From assembly GCA_902580215.1 (NCBI GenBank), contig CACHJT010000003.1, positions 88,521 to 121,462 on the forward strand: a stretch of DNA of 32,942 bases, read 5' to 3'. Positions 7,420 through 15,404 of the stretch are shown piece by piece. The position numbers were made by a program, and so were the translations under genes. This stretch comes from an uncultured Candidatus Actinomarina sp. Its GTDB lineage: Bacteria; Actinomycetota; Acidimicrobiia; Actinomarinales; Actinomarinaceae. The first letter of the stretch is position 1; each line of letters starts with the position of its first letter. A model generated the notes under the pieces. That model saw only the letters and a program-made list of their open reading frames with translations, was not told the origin of the DNA and made no database searches.

Positions 7420-7824
7420 TCAATTACTAATCTTATTAATGCCGTCTCTAATTTCTTTTAATAATTGAACTTCTTTTGATTCTGCTACAGCTTCTGTTTC
7501 GACTTCTTCATCGTCTACCATGTCTTCAAAATGGTTATATGCTTTTATTACTAAAAACATTACAAAAGCAATTATTGTGTAGTTTATAATCTCACCTAAA
7601 AAAGCACCAAAACTTCCTGCCTGAACCCCAGATGCAGGATCTACATCACCAAATAGCCCCAAATTATCTAAATTTGGTAAATTAATTATTAAACCTATTA
7701 ATGGTTCAATCAATCTTTTGGTAAATACATCAACGAGAGATTTGAAGGATGCACCCATTACAAAAGCTACACCAAGTTCAACTACGTTCCCTCTATTAAT
7801 GAAGTTTCTAAATTCTTTTATCAA
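7420..7824 (-). CDS. mscL: Large-conductance mechanosensitive channel MscL
   Basis: 134 residues, a normal MscL length. The N-terminal amphipathic helix is followed by RGNVVELGVAFVMGASF, the conserved first transmembrane/pore helix (about 11-46), a periplasmic-side loop (about 50-74), a second transmembrane helix (about 75-96), and a charged cytoplasmic C-terminal helix. The homopentamer opens under high membrane tension to release solutes on hypo-osmotic shock. The start is TTG at 7824-7822 with a strong GGAGG just upstream, unlike the many leaderless genes here. It is divergent from the lipoprotein gene across 52 bases that carry a palindromic pair of -10-like hexamers. Confidence 0.93.
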   Translation of the reverse strand: MIKEFRNFINRGNVVELGVAFVMGASFKSLVDVFTKRLIEPLIGLIINLPNLDNLGLFGDVDPASGVQAGSFGAFLGEIINYTIIAFVMFLVIKAYNHFEDMVDDEEVETEAVAESKEVQLLKEIRDGINKISN

Positions 7825-7852
7825 TTTTCCTCCGTTTGTTTTAATAATTTAT

Positions 7853-7868
7853 AGAATACATGTATTCT
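7853..7868. promoter_or_regulatory. 16-bp palindrome holding back-to-back -10 hexamers
   Basis: AGAATACATGTATTCT is a perfect palindrome between divergent mscL and the lipoprotein gene. Each strand reads TATTCT: the plus copy (7863-7868) sits 8 bases before the ATG at 7877; the minus copy (7858-7853) sits upstream of the mscL ribosome binding site. It may thus be a paired divergent promoter, an operator, or both. Confidence 0.45.
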
Positions 7869-7876
7869 TAATACCT

Positions 7877-9271
7877 ATGAAAAAATATTTTGTTACTTTT
7901 TTAGCATTCATTATGGTTGCTTGTTCGGGATCAACGGAGTCAACTAATCAAGTTGAAGAAGTTGTAGATTCTACAACAACCACAACAACAAGCACAACTA
8001 CAACAACATTAGCCCCTGTAGTTATTGAAGAACCTTTTGCACTTGATGAGTTTGGTATAGAGCTTCTTGAGATGGCACCAGAAATGAAAGCCCAATTTGA
8101 TGATTTAATAAGTTTTGTAGAAAAAAGAATTGGATTAAAGTTTTTGGAATATCCTCTTTACAATCTTTATACATTAAATGGCTATCAAGAATACAATGCT
8201 GTCTCGTATCTCGATGATTTTGATGAAGATTATGAGGAGGGTGAATGGGAACGTGCAGTACTCTCAGAAAACATGTGGGGTCTCACTGAAGCAACACCTG
8301 ATGAGCAAAAAAATCTTATAGTTGAATTTCAGAGATGTGCGTCAGCAGGTTCATATAATTTACTAGATAGAATTTTAAGAGTTCCTATTCAAAAAGGACA
8401 AACAAAACTTAATTTATGGGAACAAAGGGTGATAGTACATGAACTAGTGCACTCACTTCAAGGCCAGCATTTTATGATATCTGAGTGGTATCAAGAAATG
8501 AAAGATTTAGATGATTTTTCATACTACCCAGGTCTACGTGCACTAATGGAAGCTCAAGCTGAAATTGTTGAGACAAGATGGACAGACGCTCTTGATCAAT
8601 ACGATAGGCAACAAATGAACTCTCAAGCACCAAATATTGTTTGTAGAGTATCACTTCCTTCATACTTTTATATACCTAATGATCTTTATTATTCTTTTGG
8701 TCCTCAACTGGCAAAAGAGATAGTTAAAAAATCCAAAATGTCAGGTCTTAATGATGCTCTTTCTGTATATATGAATTCCGGTTTAAATACCCTACCGACA
8801 TCTGAGCAAATCTATGATAGTGAAAAGTATTTCTCAGATGAAAGATACCAGACAATAGAAATCTCAACAATAGAGATAGAAGGTTACGAATTAGTTGATG
8901 AGGGTAATCTTGGAGCTCTTGATATAGTCTATTTACTACAAGATACTATAGGCCGTGTAGAGTCAACTAGAGCAGCTATTGGTATTGGCGGTGGTTCTTG
9001 GAAAGACTATGAGGACTCAAATGGAAACCTGTTGATGTCTGTAAAAATTTCTGGAGACACTTCTAAAGATTTATCTGAAATTTATGACGCTTATATTCTT
9101 TGGGCATCTGAACAAAGTAGGTTTGAAAGTGTTGAGGACTTTAATGGTGGTAAGTTGTTTAAAGGTTCTACAAATGTATGGATCTCTACAGATGGTAAAT
9201 TTGTAAGATTATTTTTGACACAGAATGAATCAATCTTAAATGAGGTATCTCAGCAATTAAGCAGTTTCTAG
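7877..9271 (+). CDS. Lipoprotein with HExxH zinc-protease-like domain
   Basis: 464 residues from the ATG at 7877; this start gives an ideal lipoprotein signal (MKK, hydrophobic stretch, FIMVAC with lipidated Cys16), whereas the longer frame upstream would run into mscL. A poly-Thr linker occupies about 33-43. The domain has VIVHELVHSLQGQHF with His187, Glu188 and His191 as zinc ligands and catalytic base, and LMEAQAEIVE (about 222-231) that would supply a third acidic ligand. This HELxHxLQxQH arrangement is seen in uncharacterised actinobacterial metallopeptidase-like lipoproteins. The C-terminal 130 residues are unrecognised. It is probably an outer-face membrane-anchored enzyme of unknown substrate. 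A -10-like TATTCT lies 8 bases before the start, so the mRNA may be leaderless. Confidence 0.75.
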   Translation: MKKYFVTFLAFIMVACSGSTESTNQVEEVVDSTTTTTTSTTTTTLAPVVIEEPFALDEFGIELLEMAPEMKAQFDDLISFVEKRIGLKFLEYPLYNLYTLNGYQEYNAVSYLDDFDEDYEEGEWERAVLSENMWGLTEATPDEQKNLIVEFQRCASAGSYNLLDRILRVPIQKGQTKLNLWEQRVIVHELVHSLQGQHFMISEWYQEMKDLDDFSYYPGLRALMEAQAEIVETRWTDALDQYDRQQMNSQAPNIVCRVSLPSYFYIPNDLYYSFGPQLAKEIVKKSKMSGLNDALSVYMNSGLNTLPTSEQIYDSEKYFSDERYQTIEISTIEIEGYELVDEGNLGALDIVYLLQDTIGRVESTRAAIGIGGGSWKDYEDSNGNLLMSVKISGDTSKDLSEIYDAYILWASEQSRFESVEDFNGGKLFKGSTNVWISTDGKFVRLFLTQNESILNEVSQQLSSF

Positions 9272-9274
9272 GTT

Positions 9275-10087
9275 GTGAGTACTTTTTACATATGTGCAAC
9301 ACCAATTGGAAATTTGTCTGATGTTTCGCAAAGACTTACAGAAACCTTAAAAGAAGTTGATGTTATTTATTGTGAAGATACAAGAAGAGCTGCAAAGCTT
9401 TTAAATCATCTTGGTATAAAAAAAGAAACTAGATCTTACTTTTTAGGAAATGAAGTACAGAAAATAGAAGAAATAAAAAATCTTCTGAAAAGTAAAAAAG
9501 ATGTAGCTTTGATTTCAGATGCTGGAACACCACTAATTTCTGATCCAGGAAGTTTTTTGATAAAACATTTAGTACAAGAAAATTTTAATATAGTTTCAAT
9601 ACCAGGACCGTCAAGTGTTTTGACTGCACTGACCATTTCAGGTTTTGAAATAAATGAGTTTCAATTTTTAGGTTTTGTTCCAAAATCTCAAAAAGAAAAA
9701 TTAGAGTTTATAGTAAAGCTCTTTAACTCATCAATGCCAACTGTTTGCTATACATCACCAAATAGAATAAAAAAGGATTTAGATTTTTTTGATAGTCAAG
9801 GATTAAATTCTGAAATAGTTATTTGTAGGGAGTTAACTAAAAAGTTTGAGACAATTTACAGAGGAAAAGCCTCGGAATTGAAACAACAATTTGAATCTGA
9901 TGTAAAAGGAGAGATAACAATAGTCATCGGTCCCTCTACAAGTCAAAACGAAATTAATTTGGAGTTGGATAAGGCTATTAAAATATTAATAAAAAACAAT
10001 GTATCTAAAAAAGATATTTCTAAAGCTTTATCTTTAGTCACTGAGTATTCAGTAAATGATCTTTACAATAAAATTAAAGATTTTTGA
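9275..10087 (+). CDS. rsmI: 16S rRNA (cytidine-1402-2'-O)-methyltransferase
   Basis: 270 residues of the tetrapyrrole-methylase-fold family. Motifs in order: ATPIGNL 8-14, YCEDTRRAAKLL about 32-43, SDAGTPLISDPG 81-92, and PGPSS 110-114, all diagnostic of RsmI. The enzyme uses S-adenosylmethionine to 2'-O-methylate C1402 in the decoding centre of 16S rRNA. The start is GTG at 9275, four bases after the upstream stop, and the sequence begins at the conserved motif so no longer start is needed. rsmA in the following cluster modifies the same 30S region. The 3' end overlaps the convergent AbrB-like gene by 14 bases. Confidence 0.93.
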   Translation: MSTFYICATPIGNLSDVSQRLTETLKEVDVIYCEDTRRAAKLLNHLGIKKETRSYFLGNEVQKIEEIKNLLKSKKDVALISDAGTPLISDPGSFLIKHLVQENFNIVSIPGPSSVLTALTISGFEINEFQFLGFVPKSQKEKLEFIVKLFNSSMPTVCYTSPNRIKKDLDFFDSQGLNSEIVICRELTKKFETIYRGKASELKQQFESDVKGEITIVIGPSTSQNEINLELDKAIKILIKNNVSKKDISKALSLVTEYSVNDLYNKIKDF

Positions 10088-10313
10088 TCTCTTCAATACA
10101 TTTAGAACATAAAAATTTTTTTCCTAATTGAAATTTAATATTTTTAGATTCACAGATTCCACAAATTTGAAACCCCTTCGATATAACAAGATTTTCACCT
10201 TCGACATACATAGAAATTTGATCATTATGCTCAATATTCAAGGCTTTTCTTATGGATTTAGGAATAACAACTCTTCCCAGGTTATCAATTTTGCTTATAT
10301 TGCCTTTACTCAT
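10074..10313 (-). CDS. SpoVT/AbrB-like DNA-binding protein with zinc-ribbon tail
   Basis: 79 residues. Residues 1-47 form a swapped-hairpin AbrB-type DNA-binding domain with the hallmark LGRVVIPKSIRKAL (12-25) and the DQISMYVEGENLVISK strands. The tail carries two CxxC pairs, Cys51/Cys54 and Cys69/Cys72, spaced like a small zinc ribbon. AbrB-type proteins bind AT-rich promoter DNA as dimers or higher oligomers and act as growth-phase regulators or antitoxins. No toxin gene is adjacent, so a stand-alone regulator is more likely. It converges on rsmI (14-base overlap) and diverges from tatD across 30 bases, which makes tatD a possible target. Regulated genes are otherwise unknown. Confidence 0.8.
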   Translation of the reverse strand: MSKGNISKIDNLGRVVIPKSIRKALNIEHNDQISMYVEGENLVISKGFQICGICESKNIKFQLGKKFLCSKCIEEIKNL

Positions 10314-10343
10314 AATTTTTTTTAATCCTATTCTTATATAGTA

Positions 10344-11120
10344 GTGAATAATTATGAAACTTTAGACGAAATAAAATGGGTAGATACGCATTGCCATTTA
10401 CAGTTAATAGGTAGTGCAATAAATGAACAAGATATTATAAATTTAGAGTACTTTATCATCCCTGGAATAGATGTTCCCTCTTCATTAAAAGCCAGAGAGT
10501 TCTCACAAACTTATCCAGAAAAATCATATTGGTCTGCGGGGCTTCACCCTCATGAAGCTGACTCATTAGAAGGTGTAAAAAATGAGTTACAAAAATTAAT
10601 GGATGAAGCTGATTTAATTGGTGAGACTGGCCTTGATTACTATAGAAATTTATCATCAAAAGAAAATCAAATGAAGAATTTTGAATTTCATATTGATGTA
10701 GCAAAAGAATTAAATAAACCCCTAATTGTTCACTGTAGGGATAGCTTTTCAGATGTTTTTGATACTTTGAGTAGTAAAGATACTGCAAACCCGATTATCT
10801 TGCATTCATGGACTGGGGGAAATAAGTGGACTAAAAAATTTATTGAACTGGGTGTCTATTTTTCAATTTCTGGAATTGTAACTTACGATACTGCACATGA
10901 TTTACAAGCTGCAGTAAAAAACATCCCAATAGACAAGTTACTTTTAGAAACAGATGTTCCCTATCTAGCCCCACAACCATTTAAAGGTAAAAGAAATAAT
11001 CCTACGTATATTAAATATACTGGAGCAAAGCTAGCAGAGCTGGTTGACTTAACGCCAAGTGAACTTTCTAAGGTTACAATTACAAACACCAATAAAGTAA
11101 TGAATCGAGAAATGTCATGA
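10344..11120 (+). CDS. tatD: TatD-family metal-dependent DNase
   Basis: 258 residues, standard for the family. The TIM-barrel metal ligands are in place: His16 and His18 in DTHCHL, Glu94 in IGETGLDYY, His130 in VHCRD, His154 in LHSWTGG, and Asp204 in LETDVPYLAP. TatD proteins are Mg2+-dependent 3'-5' exonucleases or deoxyribonucleases linked to DNA repair. In Actinobacteria tatD commonly sits before rsmA and ispE, as here, although the resuscitation-factor gene often found between them is missing. The start is GTG at 10344 without a ribosome binding site; A/T-rich hexamers (TATTCT 10329-10334, TATATA 10335-10340) precede it. The end overlaps rsmA by four bases (ATGA). Confidence 0.92.
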   Translation: MNNYETLDEIKWVDTHCHLQLIGSAINEQDIINLEYFIIPGIDVPSSLKAREFSQTYPEKSYWSAGLHPHEADSLEGVKNELQKLMDEADLIGETGLDYYRNLSSKENQMKNFEFHIDVAKELNKPLIVHCRDSFSDVFDTLSSKDTANPIILHSWTGGNKWTKKFIELGVYFSISGIVTYDTAHDLQAAVKNIPIDKLLLETDVPYLAPQPFKGKRNNPTYIKYTGAKLAELVDLTPSELSKVTITNTNKVMNREMS

Positions 11121-11908
11121 GTGAATATTTTTGGATAGAGAAATTAAAAGATAAACCAAAATATAAACTTGGACAAAATTTTTTAATAGATACAAACATT
11201 TCAAGAAAAATTACAAAATTAGTTCAAGGCCAACTGGCTGATCCAATTATAGAAGTAGGTCCAGGGACTGGCTCATTAACTAATGAATTACTTAAAGATA
11301 ACTACAGAATCAAAGCTGTCGAGGTAGACAAAGCAGCATCAGATGTATTACAAGAAAGATTTTCGGGAATACCAAATATAGAAATTTTCAACGAGGATGC
11401 AATGGTGTTTGATTACCAAACTTTAACTGGACCCTGGTGGATATTTGTCTCTAATTTGCCGTATAACATTGGCACACGTTTATTAGTAAATCTTATTACT
11501 GAAGTGCCTGTGATCCATAGATATGTAGTGATGGTCCAAAAAGAAGTTGGCGAGAGAATGGTTGCTAAAACAGGAACAAAAGATTATGGATCGTTATCTG
11601 TTTTGTTTCAGTTGTTTACTGAAACAAAGATACAATTTGATGTCTCAAAAAATTGCTTCTATCCACAGCCAAAAGTAACCTCAACTGTAGTAACCATTCA
11701 AAGGGAAAGTCTGTTTGATGAAGAAATTAGGTTAAAAGCCTTTGAAATATCTAAAATTGCATTTCAGCAGAAACGAAAAAAGATTAGAAGTTCATTAAGT
11801 TCGATAGTCAATGAAGATCAACTTAGCAAACTTAATTTAGACGCAAATTTACGTGCGTCCGATTTGAGTCCAGAAGATTTTTTATTAATTGCTGAGGAAT
11901 CAAATTGA
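11117..11908 (+). CDS. rsmA: 16S rRNA dimethyladenosine transferase
   Basis: 263 residues of the RsmA/KsgA family. KLGQNFLID (18-25) is the N-terminal family motif, EVGPGTGSLT (46-55) the S-adenosylmethionine-binding loop, VEVDK the acidic end of strand 2, and NLPYNI (113-118) the catalytic NLPY motif that positions the adenine. The C-terminal helical domain has QKRKKIRSSL, the RNA-binding basic helix. It dimethylates two adjacent adenosines (A1518/A1519 in E. coli numbering) late in 30S assembly. It starts within the end of tatD (ATGA overlap) and its stop overlaps the ispE start (TTGA), so the three are translationally coupled. Confidence 0.95.
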   Translation: MSEYFWIEKLKDKPKYKLGQNFLIDTNISRKITKLVQGQLADPIIEVGPGTGSLTNELLKDNYRIKAVEVDKAASDVLQERFSGIPNIEIFNEDAMVFDYQTLTGPWWIFVSNLPYNIGTRLLVNLITEVPVIHRYVVMVQKEVGERMVAKTGTKDYGSLSVLFQLFTETKIQFDVSKNCFYPQPKVTSTVVTIQRESLFDEEIRLKAFEISKIAFQQKRKKIRSSLSSIVNEDQLSKLNLDANLRASDLSPEDFLLIAEESN

Positions 11909-12717
11909 AATTAAGAACATCTGCAAAAATAAATTTGAATTTGGAAATTTTTTCTGAAAAACAAGACAATTTACATGAACTATCTTCTCTGATGATTCCT
12001 ATTGATATATTTGACGATATAGAAATTGAAGAATCAATAAGTGATACTATCAATTTCAGTGATGAAAATCTCAATTTAATTGAAAGCACGATTCATAAAG
12101 CTTTAAAACTATTAAGGAAAAATAATCCATCTTTTGATAAAAGCTTTGATATCTATATAGATAAAAAAATTCCTTACAATAGTGGACTTGGTGGTGGAAG
12201 CTCTGATGCAGGTGCAGTAATTCGCTATCTTTGTGATAATTATGAATTAGATTTACCTTCAAATCTTGAAATAGTTCGTGAAGTAGGTAGTGATGTTCCA
12301 TTTTTTATTGCAGGAGTTTCTGCAGTAATTCAGGGGATTGGTGAGATTGTAGAACCATTAGATTTAAATACAGACTTAGATTTGCTAATTGCAGTACCCA
12401 AAGTTGGACTGAGCACTAAGGAAGTATTTGATTCATTTGATACCTTGGATTCTAAAAATAGGGATACAGACACATGGAATAAAATTGAGATTTTTAATGA
12501 TCTTTGGCCAGCTGCTACCAAGGTATATCCTGAACTCAAAACTTTAAGAGAGGTTCTTCAAGAAAGATATCAAAGCAAATTTTTTATGTCTGGAAGCGGA
12601 TCATCGTTCTTTTCTATTATCCAAGAAAGAGAAGAATTAAAATCTGAATATGAAAATTTAAGTTTTATTCAATATTGTAAAAAAATTGATTGTAGTTTGT
12701 ATCAGAATGATGATTAA
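11905..12717 (+). CDS. ispE: 4-diphosphocytidyl-2-C-methyl-D-erythritol kinase
   Basis: 270 residues of the GHMP kinase family, slightly short for IspE. AKINLNL (7-13) carries the conserved Lys8, PYNSGLGGGSSDAGA (90-104) is the ATP phosphate loop, GSDVPFF contains the probable catalytic Asp130, and MSGSGSSFF near the C terminus is the third GHMP motif. IspE phosphorylates CDP-methylerythritol in the non-mevalonate isoprenoid pathway, feeding quinone, carotenoid and lipid-carrier synthesis. The start is TTG overlapping the rsmA stop by four bases; the ORF start at this codon brings the AKINL motif to its usual position. The tRNA-Gln gene starts 17 bases after the stop. Confidence 0.92.
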   Translation: MKLRTSAKINLNLEIFSEKQDNLHELSSLMIPIDIFDDIEIEESISDTINFSDENLNLIESTIHKALKLLRKNNPSFDKSFDIYIDKKIPYNSGLGGGSSDAGAVIRYLCDNYELDLPSNLEIVREVGSDVPFFIAGVSAVIQGIGEIVEPLDLNTDLDLLIAVPKVGLSTKEVFDSFDTLDSKNRDTDTWNKIEIFNDLWPAATKVYPELKTLREVLQERYQSKFFMSGSGSSFFSIIQEREELKSEYENLSFIQYCKKIDCSLYQNDD

Positions 12718-12734
12718 TATAAGTTTATAACAAA

Positions 12735-12809
12735 TGGGGGATGGTGTAATTGGCAACACATTGGGTTTTGGTCCCAACGTTGAGGGTTCGAGTCCTTCTC
12801 CCCCAGCCA
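12735..12809 (+). tRNA. tRNA-Gln (UUG)
   Basis: 75 bases folding as a cloverleaf: acceptor TGGGGGA (12735-12741) pairs with TCCCCCA (12799-12805), discriminator G, encoded CCA (12807-12809). The D stem is GTGT/ACAC, the anticodon stem TTGGG/CCCAA encloses TTTTGGT with anticodon TTG, and the T arm is GAGGG-TTCGAGT-CCTTC. It lies 17 bases after ispE and 11 bases before glmU. Confidence 0.95.
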
Positions 12810-12810
12810 G

Positions 12811-12816
12811 TATATT
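12811..12816 (+). promoter_or_regulatory. Possible -10 element of glmU
   Basis: TATATT begins two bases after the tRNA-Gln CCA and ends four bases before the glmU ATG. It could drive a leaderless glmU mRNA, though read-through from the tRNA is equally possible. Confidence 0.3.
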
Positions 12817-12820
12817 GTAA

Positions 12821-14182
12821 ATGAATGTATCAGTCGTAGTATTAGCAGCAGGTAAAGGGACTAGGATGAAGTCCGCCTTACCAAAAGTTTTACACGAAGT
12901 TCTTGGTAAATCAATACTTGCACATTCATTGGATACACTTTCTTTCATTGAAAACCAATATGTAGTTGTAGGCCATGAATCGGATATGGTTATTGATTCA
13001 TTACCTTCTTCAACAAAACATATATTACAGAAAGATCAATTAGGCACAGGACATGCAGTTTCTTCTGTTGTTAGCAGTGAAATATTTGTTGAAAACAAAT
13101 CTGAATTTACATTAGTTGTTCCAGGTGATGTTCCAGCCATTGATGCCAAAGACATTGAACTTCTTATAGGCGAAGTAAAAACTAAATCATCACCAGTAGG
13201 ATTCCTTACTTCAGTAGTTGAAAATCCACATGGTTATGGAAGAGTTGTTAAAAATAATGAAGAGATAAGAATTGTGGAGGAAAAAGACTGCAATGATGAT
13301 GAAAGAAAAATTAATGAAATCAATTCAGGTATTTATTGTTTTAATACAGATTTCTTAATTGAGAATATTGACTCCCTAGATACTAAAAATGCTCAAGGAG
13401 AATTTTACTTAACTGACTTAATAGGTATTGCAAATAATCAAAAACAAGATATCGTTATAGTACAAGTAGATGATGATTCAATTAAAGGAATAAACTCTAT
13501 GAGTCAACTAAACGAAGTTGAAGACATAATGCAGAAAAAATTAATTGAAGGTTTCATGGAACAAGGCGTTTATTTTCAAGATCCTACTTCTACTTACATT
13601 GACTCTGAAGTAACTATATCTTCTGGGACAAAAATATTAGCTAACACTCATTTAACTGGTAAAACTAGTATCGATGCTGACTGTGTAATTGGTCCAAATG
13701 CTCAAATCAATGATTCCAGTATTGGAAAAAATTCAACAGTAGTAAATTCTGTAATAGATCAATCAACAATCCAAGAAAATGGAAACATAGGACCATTTGC
13801 TCATATCAGACCCGGTTCTGAACTTGGAGAGGGAGTTAAAGTTGGTTCGTTTGCAGAAACTAAAAAGTCAAAAATAGGAAAAGGAAGCAAAGTTCCTCAC
13901 CTCGCCTATGTTGGGGACGCTGAGCTGGGGGAGAATGTTAATTTCTCTGCCGGTTCAATTACTGTAAATTACGATGGAAAAGAAAAGCACAAAACTGAGA
14001 TCAAAGATGGTGCATTTATTGGTTCAGATGTGATGTTAGTTGCCCCAGTTACAATCGGAGAGGAATCTATGATTGGAGCAGGTTCCGTTATTACTAAAGA
14101 TGTTCCATCAAAAGCTTTGGGAATTGAGAGAAATAATCAAAAAAATGTCGAAGGATATGTTGATAGGAAAAAGAAAAAATGA
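12821..14182 (+). CDS. glmU: Bifunctional GlcNAc-1-phosphate uridyltransferase / glucosamine-1-phosphate acetyltransferase
   Basis: 453 residues, full length. The N-terminal nucleotidyltransferase domain has LAAGKGTRMKSALPKVLH (8-25), QLGTGHAV and the GDVPAI metal site. After about residue 250 a left-handed beta-helix of hexapeptide repeats forms the acetyltransferase domain, with AHIRPGSELG, VPHLAYVGDAELG (catalytic His) and NYDG. GlmU makes UDP-GlcNAc, the precursor of peptidoglycan, in two steps. No ribosome binding site fits in the 11 bases after the tRNA. The 3' end overlaps prs by four bases (ATGA), the usual actinobacterial glmU-prs pair. Confidence 0.96.
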   Translation: MNVSVVVLAAGKGTRMKSALPKVLHEVLGKSILAHSLDTLSFIENQYVVVGHESDMVIDSLPSSTKHILQKDQLGTGHAVSSVVSSEIFVENKSEFTLVVPGDVPAIDAKDIELLIGEVKTKSSPVGFLTSVVENPHGYGRVVKNNEEIRIVEEKDCNDDERKINEINSGIYCFNTDFLIENIDSLDTKNAQGEFYLTDLIGIANNQKQDIVIVQVDDDSIKGINSMSQLNEVEDIMQKKLIEGFMEQGVYFQDPTSTYIDSEVTISSGTKILANTHLTGKTSIDADCVIGPNAQINDSSIGKNSTVVNSVIDQSTIQENGNIGPFAHIRPGSELGEGVKVGSFAETKKSKIGKGSKVPHLAYVGDAELGENVNFSAGSITVNYDGKEKHKTEIKDGAFIGSDVMLVAPVTIGEESMIGAGSVITKDVPSKALGIERNNQKNVEGYVDRKKKK

Positions 14183-15156
14183 TTGAGCAACCAGGTAAGA
14201 AAAAGATGCTTCTATTTTCTGGCTCTTCAAACGAAGAGCTTGCATCTAATGTCGCATCTAATCTTGGTACCGAAGTGTCGACTGTAGAATCTAAAGAGTT
14301 TGCTAGTGGCGAGATTTACATCAGATTAAATGAAAGTGTAAGAGGTGCAGATTGTTTTGTTTTACAGAGTCACTCTGGAGATATCAATAAAACAATTATG
14401 GAACAACTAGTTTTAGTTGATGCTTTGAAAAGAGCTTCTGCAAAAAGAATAACTGCAGTTCTCCCTTTTTATCCATATTCAAGACAAGACAAGAAGGCAT
14501 TACCTAGAGAACCAATCACTGCAAGGTTAATTGCCGATATGTATATAGCTGCTGGTGTAGATAGATTAGTTTCAATAGATTTACATACACAACAAATACA
14601 AGGATTTGTGGATCAACCGTTTGATCACCTAACCGCGATGCCATTATTTGTAGATTATTTTAAAGAAAAGTTTGATGGTCCAATTTCAGTAATTTCTCCT
14701 GATGCTGGTGGAGTTGGAAGAGCGACAACGTTTGCAAAACATTTAGAAGCTTATGTAGGTTTTGTACACAAAAAGCGAGATCCAAAGATTCACAATGAAG
14801 TAAAGTCATTTACTGTAATCGGAGAAGTTGAGGATAGGCACGTAATTATTTTGGATGACATTATTGATACTGGAGGCACTATTGCAGCTGCATCTAGAAT
14901 TATCAAAGAAAAAGGCGTAAAGTCGGTAAATGTTGTTGCCACACATGGTATTTTCTCTGATGGATCTGTTGAACAGTTAAAGGATGCACCGATTGATAAA
15001 ATAATTGTTACAGATACTTTAATTCAAAATGGAAATTCAAAAGAAATTGGTAAAGTAGAGGTTCTTAGCGTTTCAACAATAATTGCTAATGCACTAACAT
15101 CAATATTTACTGATGATTCAGTGTCAGCTTTGTTTATGGGTGAAAACGTTTTATAG
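14179..15156 (+). CDS. prs: Ribose-phosphate pyrophosphokinase (PRPP synthetase)
   Basis: 325 residues of the class I PRPP synthetase family. Seen in order: FASGEIYIRLNESVRG, the ATP-binding segment YPYSRQDKK (98-106), SIDLHTQQIQGFF-like stretch (132-144, here ending FVD), SPDAGGVGRA (173-182), catalytic-loop residues KKRD (198-201), and the PRPP loop DDIIDTGGTIA (226-236). It makes PRPP from ribose-5-phosphate and ATP for nucleotides, histidine and tryptophan. It is translationally coupled to glmU through a 4-base overlap. The gene that often follows prs in Actinobacteria, ribosomal protein L25/Ctc, is not here; a 79-residue orphan takes its place. Confidence 0.96.
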   Translation: MIEQPGKKKMLLFSGSSNEELASNVASNLGTEVSTVESKEFASGEIYIRLNESVRGADCFVLQSHSGDINKTIMEQLVLVDALKRASAKRITAVLPFYPYSRQDKKALPREPITARLIADMYIAAGVDRLVSIDLHTQQIQGFVDQPFDHLTAMPLFVDYFKEKFDGPISVISPDAGGVGRATTFAKHLEAYVGFVHKKRDPKIHNEVKSFTVIGEVEDRHVIILDDIIDTGGTIAAASRIIKEKGVKSVNVVATHGIFSDGSVEQLKDAPIDKIIVTDTLIQNGNSKEIGKVEVLSVSTIIANALTSIFTDDSVSALFMGENVL

Positions 15157-15164
15157 GAGAAGAT

Positions 15165-15404
15165 ATGGCTAAAAATTTAATTGCAAAAATATATATGGTA
15201 GGTTCTACTGCAGGTGTTGAAGTTGAAATTAAAGATAAAGAAAAATTTTTGGAAGAATTAAAAAAATTATCATCTGAAAATGATTTTTACATGCATTCTG
15301 ATGATGACGGTGAGATAGCAATTAATACATCTCTAATTCAGGCAATAGAATTTAGTGATGATACAGATGGTAAAAGAGGAGCGGGTTTAGTTTCTAACGG
15401 TTAA
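15165..15404 (+). CDS. Small hypothetical protein after prs
   Basis: 79 residues, family not recognised. It has a good ribosome binding site (AGGAG at 15155-15159, overlapping the prs stop) and lies 8 bases behind prs, so it is very likely translated from the prs transcript. Predicted strands (LIAKIYMVG, AGVEVEIKD, DFYMHSDDDGEIAIN, IQAIEFSD) around one helix (KFLEELKKLS) suggest a small alpha/beta or split-barrel-like fold; the C terminus is Gly-rich and acidic. There is no signal peptide or membrane segment. It overlaps the convergent whiB gene by 11 bases. Confidence 0.7.
   Translation: MAKNLIAKIYMVGSTAGVEVEIKDKEKFLEELKKLSSENDFYMHSDDDGEIAINTSLIQAIEFSDDTDGKRGAGLVSNG

Noticed and set aside
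7718-7876. Longer N terminus for the HExxH lipoprotein
   Set aside because: It would run antisense through the start of mscL and bury the clean lipoprotein signal that begins at 7877.
12658-12948. 96-residue minus-strand ORF containing GGEGLEPSTLGPKP
   Set aside because: This is the well-known false translation of a tRNA gene on its antisense strand; it lies over tRNA-Gln and the glmU start.
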